Origin: Dysgonomonas sp. UBA7710
GTDB taxonomy: Bacteria > Bacteroidota > Bacteroidia > Bacteroidales > Dysgonomonadaceae
Reading direction: 5' to 3'
NCBI RefSeq assembly: GCF_002482385.1
Contig: NZ_DLFW01000008.1
Location: forward strand, 1 to 56,626
DNA: 56,626 bases
Part shown: piece by piece, positions 44,450 through 53,225 of the stretch
How positions within the stretch are numbered: the stretch's first letter is position 1
Layout: each line of letters starts with the position of its first letter
Notes under the pieces: generated by a model
Seen by the model: the letters and a program-made list of their open reading frames with translations, nothing else
Database searches by the model: none
Told to the model about the DNA's origin: nothing
Position numbers and translations under genes: made by a program

Positions 44450-44457
44450 CAAAAATA
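44450..44457 (-). promoter_or_regulatory. -7 element of susC
   Basis: Minus-strand TATTTTTG matches TAnnTTTG, about 307 bases upstream of the susC start codon. Confidence 0.45.
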
Positions 44458-44685
44458 TCTATTCTTTCATTTTCATAATGTCACATTCGAGTTAAAGAAT
44501 CCTCATATTACGTCATTCTGAATTTATGCTTGAATCTGCATTAGGGATATCAGGAAAAGCTATTCAACGATCGTAAAACTGTACAGGGATACAAGAGTGC
44601 CGGGTTTATGCCACACCTGGCATACAATGTATTAAGAGGGCATTTACTACAATTGATCTTATCGTATAATAAAGCAATTATGGTT

Positions 44686-47412
44686 CTATTTAGTGAGCTC
44701 GTACTTTCGTCCCGGAGCAATATAATATTCACCTCTCCCACCTTTGAAGAAAATTGTATTTTTTCCCGGTTCAACCTTGAAGTTGAGGTCAATATTTTTT
44801 TCTTTGTCACAAACATACCAGAAACCAGGTTTTAAATCAGCAATCAGGATTTGAGACTCAACATCCTTATTTACGATTAAAGTAAATGGCTTCTGTATCT
44901 GTTTGTAATCTGCGCTCATACACACCATCCGGTCTTGTAGAGAGATAATATATTGATTGTCTTCTTCCCTGAAGTCTACAGGTAATGGTTCAGTATTATC
45001 TGCCGCCATTTGAAGAATTGTAAGAAAGCGGCTATTTTTTTTATTCTCCCTGGGATATACAACAACCTGATAGCCATCTGTTTCAGGCAAAGCCGATTTT
45101 ATCTGATACTGCGGGCCTAATATGCCTGAAGAATCCTTCAGACTGGATATCTCTATTTCCCGTTCTTCCGGCAACGGAAGTAACACATTCAGATGAGTCC
45201 TACCTATAATATCATCTACGCTATTGTGTAATATGACGCCGATATCCGAATAGTCAGGCTTATTCAATGTATTAACTTTCCAATACTTTTCGAAACTGTC
45301 CTTAGATGTAATCAGATCGTCAGCAACTATGACAGCTGCCGGAATATCCTCTCTGTTCAGATTCAGGAAGCAGAAGCTACGGGTATAATTACTCACTTTG
45401 CTATAATAAGCAGCTGTGAGATCCGCTTTGAAATAACTATATGACGGTTTTTGAGTATTAGCTTCAAAATCTGAGGAAAGTACAGTTCCATAATCGAACC
45501 ACGGGTCTGTTTTCGTTTCATGGGGAGTTCTTGGAGTCCTTTGGTTGAAACGGCTTCCTCCATCATTAATTGTTGTCCTGTGCTCTAACTTTTCGTCAGG
45601 GTCTTTAACCAACATCATACTGTGAGCTACCGACCTTTTGTAGAAATTAAAGTCATAGGGTGTACCATAAGCCCGGTATATACCAAGGTCGGCTATTTGT
45701 TGTCCGCGATAATAAATCTGGAAAGATCCTGCATTGGCATGCTGATGATTCCCGAAATGATAACCGCCACCTTTTATTTCAGCAACTACATCATTACTTT
45801 CTTTACCCATATTCCATCCTGTACGGGCAATCATCCCTCCCAGAACGGCACCAAAATCTATCGTCAACGGAAGTGATTCCAGACTTGAATTTGCTTTAAG
45901 GTCAGGATCGTTTACCAGAAGGAAAAGTACAGGATTATCTTTAGCCCGGGAGAGGCCGCCATGGCGCTCAAATTCTCCTTTTGTTACGGGATCGTTTGCA
46001 TATGCATAATCCAGTAATAAAGTCTCCGGATAAGATACATGAGTTTTTGAGAATTTATCCCCATCCGATAACCTGCCTCCATTTGGTAACTGCATATAGA
46101 CCCAGTATTTTCTAAGGCCGGAAATATTATCATTGAATATACGGCTCCCTGTCATCCGGTAAAACATCCACGCCGCATGCATTTCCCAACCATGCCTGTA
46201 TGCCCCATAGTCAAACCCTTGGTTATGGCGGGGCGACTGGTATTCGAACGCCCGCATCGGAATTACCTTTTCAAGCATCAGATAAGATGTATATTTATAG
46301 GGTTCCGGGTTCTTATCGTATATAGCGATGCTCATTGCCAATAAATCTCTGTTAACCTGCGCTTCACTGGCATGCCCGTTTACAATGTTTTCTTTAAAGG
46401 GAGGCCAGCTGATTTCCATATCGGGGGCAAGCCGCATCATATTCTCATAGAGTGCCTGCTTATCATCTTCGTTCAGCAGGTCATAACACCAATCATATGT
46501 AAGCGCTGCCGTATAGATAGATTTACCTATCTCCCTAGTGATATCACCATGCCTGACATTCCCGTACTCAAGGACTGATAAGTAACCGGTCATCAGGCGA
46601 ACCACTTCATAGCCAACAGCACGGTCACCGGTCATGAGATAATAAAAAGCCTTGATAATTGCTACGTCTTCCAACTCATTATTATGAAATACTTCTTTCC
46701 GTATATCGAACTCAAAACGGAACGGTTTTTTAGCTGTTTCCTCCACTTCCTGCCATATAGCAAGGTTCTCGCCTTTGGTCAATCGTTCTCTGACTTCGGA
46801 CAAGTTATCTTTGTTAACCCATAGCCGTGGATGGCTTGCAGGAGGTGTTATAGTTGGTGTGTAAGCTGCTGCCCCGGCAGGAACCTTTTCCGGAATATAT
46901 GTTTTTATTCTGATCGCTTCGAAAAAGATTTTTTCGGGAAGCCATATTTTCAATTCCTGTCCCGGTTTGAGATTGAATGTACCGAGATCATGCCCCGAAT
47001 ATTCATGAAGATTGGACACTATTCGTCTTGTTATACGCTGATTATCTATCTGAAGTTTAACCAACCGGGTCTCGACTGTCATTCCCGGCTTAATCTCCTC
47101 CTCTCTCACCACATCAGCAAATATCCTGTACTTCCCGGCTTCGGGAACATTTATGACATATATAATATCCGCTCCCGCTTCGGTATCATTACTGACTCTC
47201 TCGCTTACTCCGTCTTTCAATGCCACATATTTCGTTTTCAGAGAAGCTGATTTACAGCTTGTTTTTATAGTCTTGTCATTAACTTTTGCTATGTCTACAG
47301 GCAAAGTTATAGTGTAATTTTCAGAAATATTCTGGGCCGATATGCCTGCACCTGACATCAAGAATATCAGGAAAGAAACAAAATATAGTCTATATTTTTT
47401 ATCGTTATTCAT
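44686..47412 (-). CDS. Heparinase II/III-family polysaccharide lyase
   Basis: A 908-residue exported protein with a signal peptide (ending AGISAQ), a beta-sandwich (about 30-175), an (alpha/alpha)-toroid (about 195-500) and a C-terminal beta-sheet domain. It looks most like the PL21/heparinase II class: H347 and E350 in NGHASE, Y402 in HNQGFDYGAYRHG (396-408), and H558 within YHFGNHQHANAGSF (551-564) fit the catalytic His, Glu, Tyr, His of heparinase II. It should cleave a uronate-containing polymer by beta-elimination; the polymer is unknown. I start at MNNDKKYRLY because the longer frame has no signal peptide. Confidence 0.88.
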   Translation of the reverse strand: MNNDKKYRLYFVSFLIFLMSGAGISAQNISENYTITLPVDIAKVNDKTIKTSCKSASLKTKYVALKDGVSERVSNDTEAGADIIYVINVPEAGKYRIFADVVREEEIKPGMTVETRLVKLQIDNQRITRRIVSNLHEYSGHDLGTFNLKPGQELKIWLPEKIFFEAIRIKTYIPEKVPAGAAAYTPTITPPASHPRLWVNKDNLSEVRERLTKGENLAIWQEVEETAKKPFRFEFDIRKEVFHNNELEDVAIIKAFYYLMTGDRAVGYEVVRLMTGYLSVLEYGNVRHGDITREIGKSIYTAALTYDWCYDLLNEDDKQALYENMMRLAPDMEISWPPFKENIVNGHASEAQVNRDLLAMSIAIYDKNPEPYKYTSYLMLEKVIPMRAFEYQSPRHNQGFDYGAYRHGWEMHAAWMFYRMTGSRIFNDNISGLRKYWVYMQLPNGGRLSDGDKFSKTHVSYPETLLLDYAYANDPVTKGEFERHGGLSRAKDNPVLFLLVNDPDLKANSSLESLPLTIDFGAVLGGMIARTGWNMGKESNDVVAEIKGGGYHFGNHQHANAGSFQIYYRGQQIADLGIYRAYGTPYDFNFYKRSVAHSMMLVKDPDEKLEHRTTINDGGSRFNQRTPRTPHETKTDPWFDYGTVLSSDFEANTQKPSYSYFKADLTAAYYSKVSNYTRSFCFLNLNREDIPAAVIVADDLITSKDSFEKYWKVNTLNKPDYSDIGVILHNSVDDIIGRTHLNVLLPLPEEREIEISSLKDSSGILGPQYQIKSALPETDGYQVVVYPRENKKNSRFLTILQMAADNTEPLPVDFREEDNQYIISLQDRMVCMSADYKQIQKPFTLIVNKDVESQILIADLKPGFWYVCDKEKNIDLNFKVEPGKNTIFFKGGRGEYYIAPGRKYELTK

Positions 47413-47611
47413 GGTCTGTTTTTTTCTTATACAGAGATCCGGTCGATAGATATTGCAGGCTTGTTGACTTATGAAAAATCTCCCGAAGCCCTTCAGAAAC
47501 GGAGCTGAATCTCTCCTGTGAATAAACTTTGAGGAACGGGACGCCATATTCCGGCTCGCTTTGGACAATGCCGAAAAGAACAAAATATTTGAACGAATAA
47601 AATTGAATCCG

Positions 47612-48802
47612 CTACTTTATCAAATTCGTTATTCTTACGTTGACATTCTCCGGGTCAGTCCGGACATCTTTTCCGACCGGATTAAGTTGAGTAATCTTAT
47701 TAAAATGCGAATTATGGACAGGCGCGAGAAATTCCAGAGCTATATCCGCTTTATAAGAGATAATGTCGTTCATATAGATATTATACATGTTCCCGGGCTT
47801 GAAACCTTGTCCGTATTGTCCGTTCCCGTAAATACGCATGACTTTTCTTTTTCCGCCTTTGGGACCATCGCTGATATTGGAACAATAAATATTGTATATC
47901 TTCGGCTGCGAAGGGAGAAGAATCATCACATGGTGTATACCCGATGTTTCAATATTGCGGCAGGTAATGTCATGTATGTCTCCACCATAAGAATAATCGG
48001 AATATCTGACTGGCAACAAAGGGAATACATATTTATTATTGCTCCATCTCGATTCATCGAAGGCAGCCAGAATAATTGAGTCGTCGGACGTTTCCCCTGT
48101 AATGTTCTCAATCAGAATATCGGACCCTCCTTGTATTATACTGACCCCGTCCCCGTTTTTTACAGTCGTGTGTAACTCGAGATTGTTGACATGGCCGTTC
48201 TTGCATCCGTTGGTCAGGACAATACCCCAGCTGTGTGTTTTCTGGACTTTCAGTCCGGATATTTCGAAACCATCTACATAAGAAAATAATATAGTGAAGT
48301 TTCTCCATCCCCAATAATCGCCCAGCCATTTTTCTCTGACACCTGTTTTGGGATTAACTCCTTCGTAAAAATTTTCAGCACCTTCGATTACAGCCCCGTT
48401 CTTACCTATAATCTTGATATTCTTAGCAGGTAATAACTGTTTTACATAGCTATTCGGATTCTGTTCATCTATATCAAGATTACCGGAGCGGATGATATTA
48501 TCGAAAATCTGGTCTGCCAGTTTAATTTTGCACCCGTCGACTATCATCGTCGTATTGGATGGCAGAACAATAGCTTCTGTGATAAGGTAAACATCATCAT
48601 CTTTGAACAAAATAGTGCCACCGTCACACTCTTTCAGAAAACTGAGGGCATTAGAAATTTTTTCAGATATATTCTTTCCTTCAAAATCTTCAGGTTTGAC
48701 TACAATGGATTTGTCGCCATTTTCAAGATTCTTTGACCCCCGGGCAAATACACCAACCGGACAAAAGGAAAAAATCAGAAATGCAAACAATATCAATCTC
48801 AT
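47612..48802 (-). CDS. Exported right-handed beta-helix protein, GH28-like
   Basis: A 396-residue exported protein (signal peptide 1-20) of the pectin-lyase fold. Residues near 210-320 follow the order of GH28 catalytic blocks in altered form: VKNGDGVSI (cf. NTD), ETSDDSIIL (cf. DD), TSGIHHVMI (cf. GHG) and VMRIYGNG (cf. RIK). It could be a glycoside hydrolase, a lyase or an epimerase on the same uronate-rich glycan as the adjacent lyase. It lies between the lyase gene and a small membrane-protein gene whose start is next to it. Confidence 0.82.
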   Translation of the reverse strand: MRLILFAFLIFSFCPVGVFARGSKNLENGDKSIVVKPEDFEGKNISEKISNALSFLKECDGGTILFKDDDVYLITEAIVLPSNTTMIVDGCKIKLADQIFDNIIRSGNLDIDEQNPNSYVKQLLPAKNIKIIGKNGAVIEGAENFYEGVNPKTGVREKWLGDYWGWRNFTILFSYVDGFEISGLKVQKTHSWGIVLTNGCKNGHVNNLELHTTVKNGDGVSIIQGGSDILIENITGETSDDSIILAAFDESRWSNNKYVFPLLPVRYSDYSYGGDIHDITCRNIETSGIHHVMILLPSQPKIYNIYCSNISDGPKGGKRKVMRIYGNGQYGQGFKPGNMYNIYMNDIISYKADIALEFLAPVHNSHFNKITQLNPVGKDVRTDPENVNVRITNLIK

Positions 48803-49065
48803 TATTCAGTCGTTTTATTAGTTGATTTCTTACGGATTATACTACGGATCAGCCAGTATAACAACCGGAAAAACAGGATGAAGAAATAGAAACCTATACT
48901 CAGACTCAGCACCCATAACAATTGTGTATAGAGTTCTTTCCATTCCGTATCAAAAGCAATAATGGAATATACATTCAATAAGAAAGCGAATACAAAACAC
49001 GCTCCCCATATGATTAACTCTGTCCGTTGCCTTTTTGCTGTTATTTTAAATTTTATATCTTTCAT
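48802..49065 (-). CDS. Small two-helix membrane protein of the PUL
   Basis: An 87-residue protein with two transmembrane helices (about 17-37 and 44-72) and basic termini (KRQR and RKKSTNK). I do not recognise a family. It overlaps the start of the beta-helix gene by one base and is 12 bases from the first Gfo/Idh/MocA gene, so it is fully inside the operon and probably not a shadow of another gene. Confidence 0.75.
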   Translation of the reverse strand: MKDIKFKITAKRQRTELIIWGACFVFAFLLNVYSIIAFDTEWKELYTQLLWVLSLSIGFYFFILFFRLLYWLIRSIIRKKSTNKTTE

Positions 49066-49077
49066 ATCAGTGTCTAA

Positions 49078-50382
49078 TTATAAGTAAGGTATTTCGTATT
49101 CTTTAGGAAACTCGATTACAGAACGCTCTTCCATCGCTTTATTTCCCAACAGGGCCAGAACGGATGCATAATATGCTTCCTCTACCAGCATCGGCATAGA
49201 TTCTCCGGTGATGACAGAAGTACAATAAGCCGATACAAGAGCCAATGAACCATCATCTACTGCAGCGCCTGTAGTGTTAGACCCGTCGTGTGTCTGGATA
49301 TTATCTAAAATAGGCTCGCCTAAAGCTTTAGATGCGGTTTCAGGCACCCAGCTGGGACCGGCAAACGGTATACTGTCGAATACCTTATGTTCTATCTGAT
49401 TTATCAGTTGTTGTATTCCCGGCGCCGGTTTTGGATTTTCCATATATAGCAGCCCCTGAGCCAGTTCGAGTGTACCCTTATGACCGAGTACCTGCTCATC
49501 CATTCCGTAATGCTTATTCGAGATAATGGATTCGAATGTCATACGCAACCCGTTGGAATAATGGTAAATAACGCTTACGCTGTCGTAAACTTCTCGTCCG
49601 TCTTTCCAGAAAAGGATATCTCCGAAACCTGTAATATAGTCAGGCAGGGACTTATTTACCCAAGTGCCCATCTGTAGCTGATGCGAAGCAAGTTCAGTCA
49701 TCAAACCGCCCGAAGACTCCCTGTATAAACGCCAGTTTATCTGTTTCTCCAACGATGGTTCAGGTACAGGTCTACGCCAGTCGTTATTCCTATACCAGAA
49801 ATTGCGAAGCCCTACGATCTCGCCAATTGTACCGTTTTGTATGAGCTCCAGAGCTTTCAGGTATTTAGGGTCAAACAAGCGTTGTAGCCCAATGTATAAG
49901 ACTTTGCCGCTTTCTTTATAAACCTCATACATCTCTTTACACTGTTCGATAGTTCTTGCCATCGATTTTTCGCAAAATACATGCTTTCCGGCTTTAAGTC
50001 CGGCAATAGAAATAGGTGCATGCTGATGAAGCGGGGTAGAGATCAGGATACCATCGACATCTGCGGCATTAATCGCTTCGTTGTAATCTTTATATTGCTT
50101 TGCCTTTGGGCATAGCTTTGCCGCATTATCCAAGTGAGGCTGGTAAATGTCACATATAGCCACTATTTCAGCATGAGGAATCCGCAATAGATGATTAATG
50201 TGATACATTCCCCTCGAACCCGTTCCGATAATTGCAAGCCGGGCTTTAGATCCGGCCACATCCTTCTCTTTTTTAAGGGCATATGCATGCAGTAACGGTA
50301 AAGAAGATAACAGAAGTCCGCCCCCTCCTACTACACCCATATTCTTCAGGAAATCTCTGCGAGATAAATTTTGTGTTTTCAT
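49078..50382 (-). CDS. Exported Gfo/Idh/MocA oxidoreductase (Tat signal), first copy
   Basis: A 434-residue NAD(P)-dependent sugar oxidoreductase-like protein. The N terminus has a twin-arginine signal (SRRDFLKNMG, then a glycine/leucine-rich helix), so it should be exported folded with its cofactor. The Rossmann motif is IIGTGSRGMYH (about 50-60), with EKSMARTIEQCKEMYE further on. This architecture includes GH109-type NAD-dependent glycosidases and 3-keto-sugar enzymes. It lies between the two-helix protein and the lipoprotein oxidoreductase of the same locus. Confidence 0.92.
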   Translation of the reverse strand: MKTQNLSRRDFLKNMGVVGGGGLLLSSLPLLHAYALKKEKDVAGSKARLAIIGTGSRGMYHINHLLRIPHAEIVAICDIYQPHLDNAAKLCPKAKQYKDYNEAINAADVDGILISTPLHQHAPISIAGLKAGKHVFCEKSMARTIEQCKEMYEVYKESGKVLYIGLQRLFDPKYLKALELIQNGTIGEIVGLRNFWYRNNDWRRPVPEPSLEKQINWRLYRESSGGLMTELASHQLQMGTWVNKSLPDYITGFGDILFWKDGREVYDSVSVIYHYSNGLRMTFESIISNKHYGMDEQVLGHKGTLELAQGLLYMENPKPAPGIQQLINQIEHKVFDSIPFAGPSWVPETASKALGEPILDNIQTHDGSNTTGAAVDDGSLALVSAYCTSVITGESMPMLVEEAYYASVLALLGNKAMEERSVIEFPKEYEIPYL

Positions 50383-50422
50383 CGTCTATATTGTTTTTTT
50401 AAATATCATCTCTTTTATTGCC

Positions 50423-51826
50423 TCAATGCACCGAATCTTTTTCTTTAGCAAGTTCGAGAGCAGTAGTTGTTATATAATATTTTACCAGCATATTGGGTAC
50501 TTCCCAATCGGGCATTTCACGTGTAATCAGAAAGTTGAAGTATTTCTCCGCTACTTTCGAGAAGTGCGCTTCGTGGCCGTCATCCATACTCGGAGATATT
50601 TCTATCTCCAACATGCCGTCATATGCTTCTTTGAGCGATACGGGATAAATATTTTTCAGGTCATTGATGGCCCTTTCAATATTCCTCCGGAAATCGCTTT
50701 CGGTAGCTTCTGCTCCTTTTTTGACATAAAGCCGGGATTTATAATCTTGCTCTTTCCCCTGTAGTACCAACAGTACCGCTTTGGTCCCGTTAATAATTGT
50801 CTTATGCGTATCTCCGGTACCCTCCGGTGCCTGATAGTCCCACACAACTTTTATGCCGACATTCACGCCTTTTACCTGATAATTGATCGTTCCGTTAGCA
50901 TTAACGTATAATACAGAGTCTTTTACATATTTATTCAAATAATCCGGAAATTGCTCTGCCTTTGTAGAACGACGGAATTGCTCTAAAGTGACAGGTGTTG
51001 CCCAATGGCTGGCATCCGTTACTTTTACATCTTTTTTATAATCGAGTGCGACTTCAGGGAAACATTTCCAGTTGACGATATCAATCAGATGTGTGGTAAC
51101 ATCCACAATCCCTTCACCCTGCTGCTCTACATCGTAATACCATGCAGGACGGGTGAGCGGTGTGCCTGAGACAATCTTGAAGAAGTGGTGCACGCTTTCC
51201 ATCTCTACTCCGGGATTTTCCGGCGTACCTTTGGTTATCGTGCCAAAGAGTTCTTTGTCCTGCATAAGAACCCTGTTCAGTATATTGATAAAATTATAGC
51301 GTTCGGTCATGATATCATACAAAAGTACATCATTCTTTGCAGAAAGTATAAATGCTTCTTTCAATTGTTCGAAAGAAGCTTTATCTATTGCCATCGGTTT
51401 ATCGGCAAGAACATTCAACCCCGCACCCACAGAACGTAGTATGTAATCAGTCTTCAACTGGTTGTTTCCGGCCAGCACTACAACATTTCCACTCTTATCG
51501 GAGAGCATTTTTTCGAAGAAATCATCTCCTGTATATACTTTAAGGTTCCAATATGTCGGATTATTCTCCCGGGTGTTATATGAATTAATCAGATCCACAT
51601 AATTATTGAGTTCAGGCCCGTTCGGAGCATATACCTGTACATTGTAATTCAGTTGCTGCAACATGGACTTCTGCAACAAAGCAGCATGGAAGTGTGCGGG
51701 TGCTACTGTGATCAAGCGCACTTCTCCTTCCGAACCGTTAAATTTCTTATTTCCCGATTGCATATTACAAGCTGTGATTAGAATCAAAACCGGAAGAAAA
51801 CAGAATATATATTTTATGTATTTCAT
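50423..51826 (-). CDS. Lipoprotein Gfo/Idh/MocA-like protein (second copy)
   Basis: A 467-residue lipoprotein (lipobox cysteine C20, LITAC). The fold is Gfo/Idh/MocA-like: a Rossmann-type start VRLITVAPAHFHAALLQKS without the usual GxGxxG loop, VLADKPMAIDKASFEQLKEAF in the equivalent of the EKP motif, and a C-terminal domain of the Oxidoreduct_C type. The altered loop suggests weak or different cofactor binding. It is anchored in the envelope, unlike its Tat-exported neighbours. Its ATG overlaps the stop of the upstream MFS gene by 4 bases. Confidence 0.87.
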   Translation of the reverse strand: MKYIKYIFCFLPVLILITACNMQSGNKKFNGSEGEVRLITVAPAHFHAALLQKSMLQQLNYNVQVYAPNGPELNNYVDLINSYNTRENNPTYWNLKVYTGDDFFEKMLSDKSGNVVVLAGNNQLKTDYILRSVGAGLNVLADKPMAIDKASFEQLKEAFILSAKNDVLLYDIMTERYNFINILNRVLMQDKELFGTITKGTPENPGVEMESVHHFFKIVSGTPLTRPAWYYDVEQQGEGIVDVTTHLIDIVNWKCFPEVALDYKKDVKVTDASHWATPVTLEQFRRSTKAEQFPDYLNKYVKDSVLYVNANGTINYQVKGVNVGIKVVWDYQAPEGTGDTHKTIINGTKAVLLVLQGKEQDYKSRLYVKKGAEATESDFRRNIERAINDLKNIYPVSLKEAYDGMLEIEISPSMDDGHEAHFSKVAEKYFNFLITREMPDWEVPNMLVKYYITTTALELAKEKDSVH

Positions 51827-53166
51827 ATCAAATGTCGCTTAATTTTTGGTTTCAAAGACCATGATTGAATCTTATGGCCGTATACAGCAAAGAATATCAG
51901 ATATATATAGCATGGAATCAATACCCAGTAAGCATGTTGCAAATCCCAGAGGTCTGCAAAGCTCCCGTAAACTATCGGCATTATCGCATTTCCGCTCAAC
52001 CCCATAATCATCAGTGAAGACCCTATCTTTGTAAACCGTCCTAATCCTTTTATCGACAGCGGCCATATGCCGGCATAGATAAGGGCATTGGGCAGTCCCA
52101 GCGCACATAAGAACCAAATGGAAAGAGTACTTTCATGACCAAGAATAACAACTTCCTTACTTACAAGGATAATAGCGAAAGACAGTAACAGACCGAGTGT
52201 ACAGCAAACCTGCAATGCCCTTGTCTGAGAGACATATTTTGGGATCAATACAATTCCTATCATGTAGCCGATTATAGTCGCCGTCAATGTATAAGAAGGG
52301 AAAGCCTTGGCCTCCAAGAGATTCATACCCATTGAGCCTGCATAACTGATAATGGTGTCAATGGCTATAATCTGTGTCCCTACATGAACGAACAAAGCAA
52401 AAGCACCCAGTATCAGATATGGAAACTGAAAAATGGAAGTTCTCTTGTGAGTACAATTCTCCTCTTCTTTATTATTTTCTTCAGGATCGATTTCCGGCAA
52501 TACGGAATAGCGTACGAATACTCCGAACAAAAATAAAGCTACGGATAATATAGCGTAAGGCTTTATTACCCTGCGGATAAGGTCATCGAGCATCATATTT
52601 TTAGAGGCTTCGTCCAATGTGCCGGATTCCAGGAGGGTGAACAGGCTACTGTCCGTAACCTTCAGTACCACGGCAGCAAAAATAAGAGGGGAGACTATAC
52701 CCGCGAATTTGTTGAATATCCCCATCATACTTATTCTCTTAGCCGCACTCTCGATAGGCCCTACGATCGTTATATAAGGATTGGCCGCTGACTGGAGTAT
52801 CGTCAGCCCCGCGCCTATTACAAACAATCCGGCGAGGAATATTCCATATGTCCGGGTAAGGGCAGCAGGGATAAACAACGCCGCCCCCACGGCCATACAG
52901 AAGAAGCCATACATTATCCCCCGTTTATAGCCCACTTTATTTAATATATGGGCGGATGGAATAGAGAGGCAGAAATAGGCTATATAAAAGGCAAATGCCA
53001 CGAAGTAGGATTCGAAGTGCGTCAATTCACACGCAATCTTAAAGTATGGAATAAGGATCGCATTAACCCATGAGACCAAACCGAAGATAAAGAACATCGC
53101 ACCTACAATAACTATTGCAATGGTTGTATTACGTTTGTTTAATTGTTGATTGTTTATTTGGCTCAT
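51823..53166 (-). CDS. MFS sugar transporter, FucP-like
   Basis: A 447-residue inner-membrane transporter of the major facilitator superfamily with 12 predicted helices. The block GFFCMAVGAALFIPAA and the neighbouring SAANPYITIVGP are typical of the FucP/glucose-galactose type found in Bacteroidota sugar loci. It probably carries the monosaccharide or modified sugar made by the exported enzymes into the cytoplasm by proton symport. It overlaps the downstream lipoprotein gene by 4 bases. Confidence 0.92.
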   Translation of the reverse strand: MSQINNQQLNKRNTTIAIVIVGAMFFIFGLVSWVNAILIPYFKIACELTHFESYFVAFAFYIAYFCLSIPSAHILNKVGYKRGIMYGFFCMAVGAALFIPAALTRTYGIFLAGLFVIGAGLTILQSAANPYITIVGPIESAAKRISMMGIFNKFAGIVSPLIFAAVVLKVTDSSLFTLLESGTLDEASKNMMLDDLIRRVIKPYAILSVALFLFGVFVRYSVLPEIDPEENNKEEENCTHKRTSIFQFPYLILGAFALFVHVGTQIIAIDTIISYAGSMGMNLLEAKAFPSYTLTATIIGYMIGIVLIPKYVSQTRALQVCCTLGLLLSFAIILVSKEVVILGHESTLSIWFLCALGLPNALIYAGIWPLSIKGLGRFTKIGSSLMIMGLSGNAIMPIVYGSFADLWDLQHAYWVLIPCYIYLIFFAVYGHKIQSWSLKPKIKRHLI

Positions 53167-53225
53167 GGGTATTTTTATATTTCAAGATTTTAAAATTTAA
53201 AGATTTAAAGATTAAAAATACTCAT

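Larger units (their letters stand above)
44144..44685. other. Region upstream of susC
   Basis: No gene. It holds a likely susC -7 box (44450-44457, minus), a 14-base perfect palindrome AAAATCATGATTTT (44393-44406) that could be an operator, and a weak hairpin after the lyase gene (44598-44622) without a T-run. The long leader (about 300 bases) is usual for susC genes. Confidence 0.6.

Noticed and set aside
44598..44622. Terminator after the lyase gene
   Set aside because: A stem TGCCGGGT / ACCTGGCA exists, but no T-run follows on the minus strand.
47413..47583. Longer start for the heparinase-type lyase
   Set aside because: The extra 57 residues are arginine- and serine-rich, and hide a perfect signal peptide that begins at 47412.
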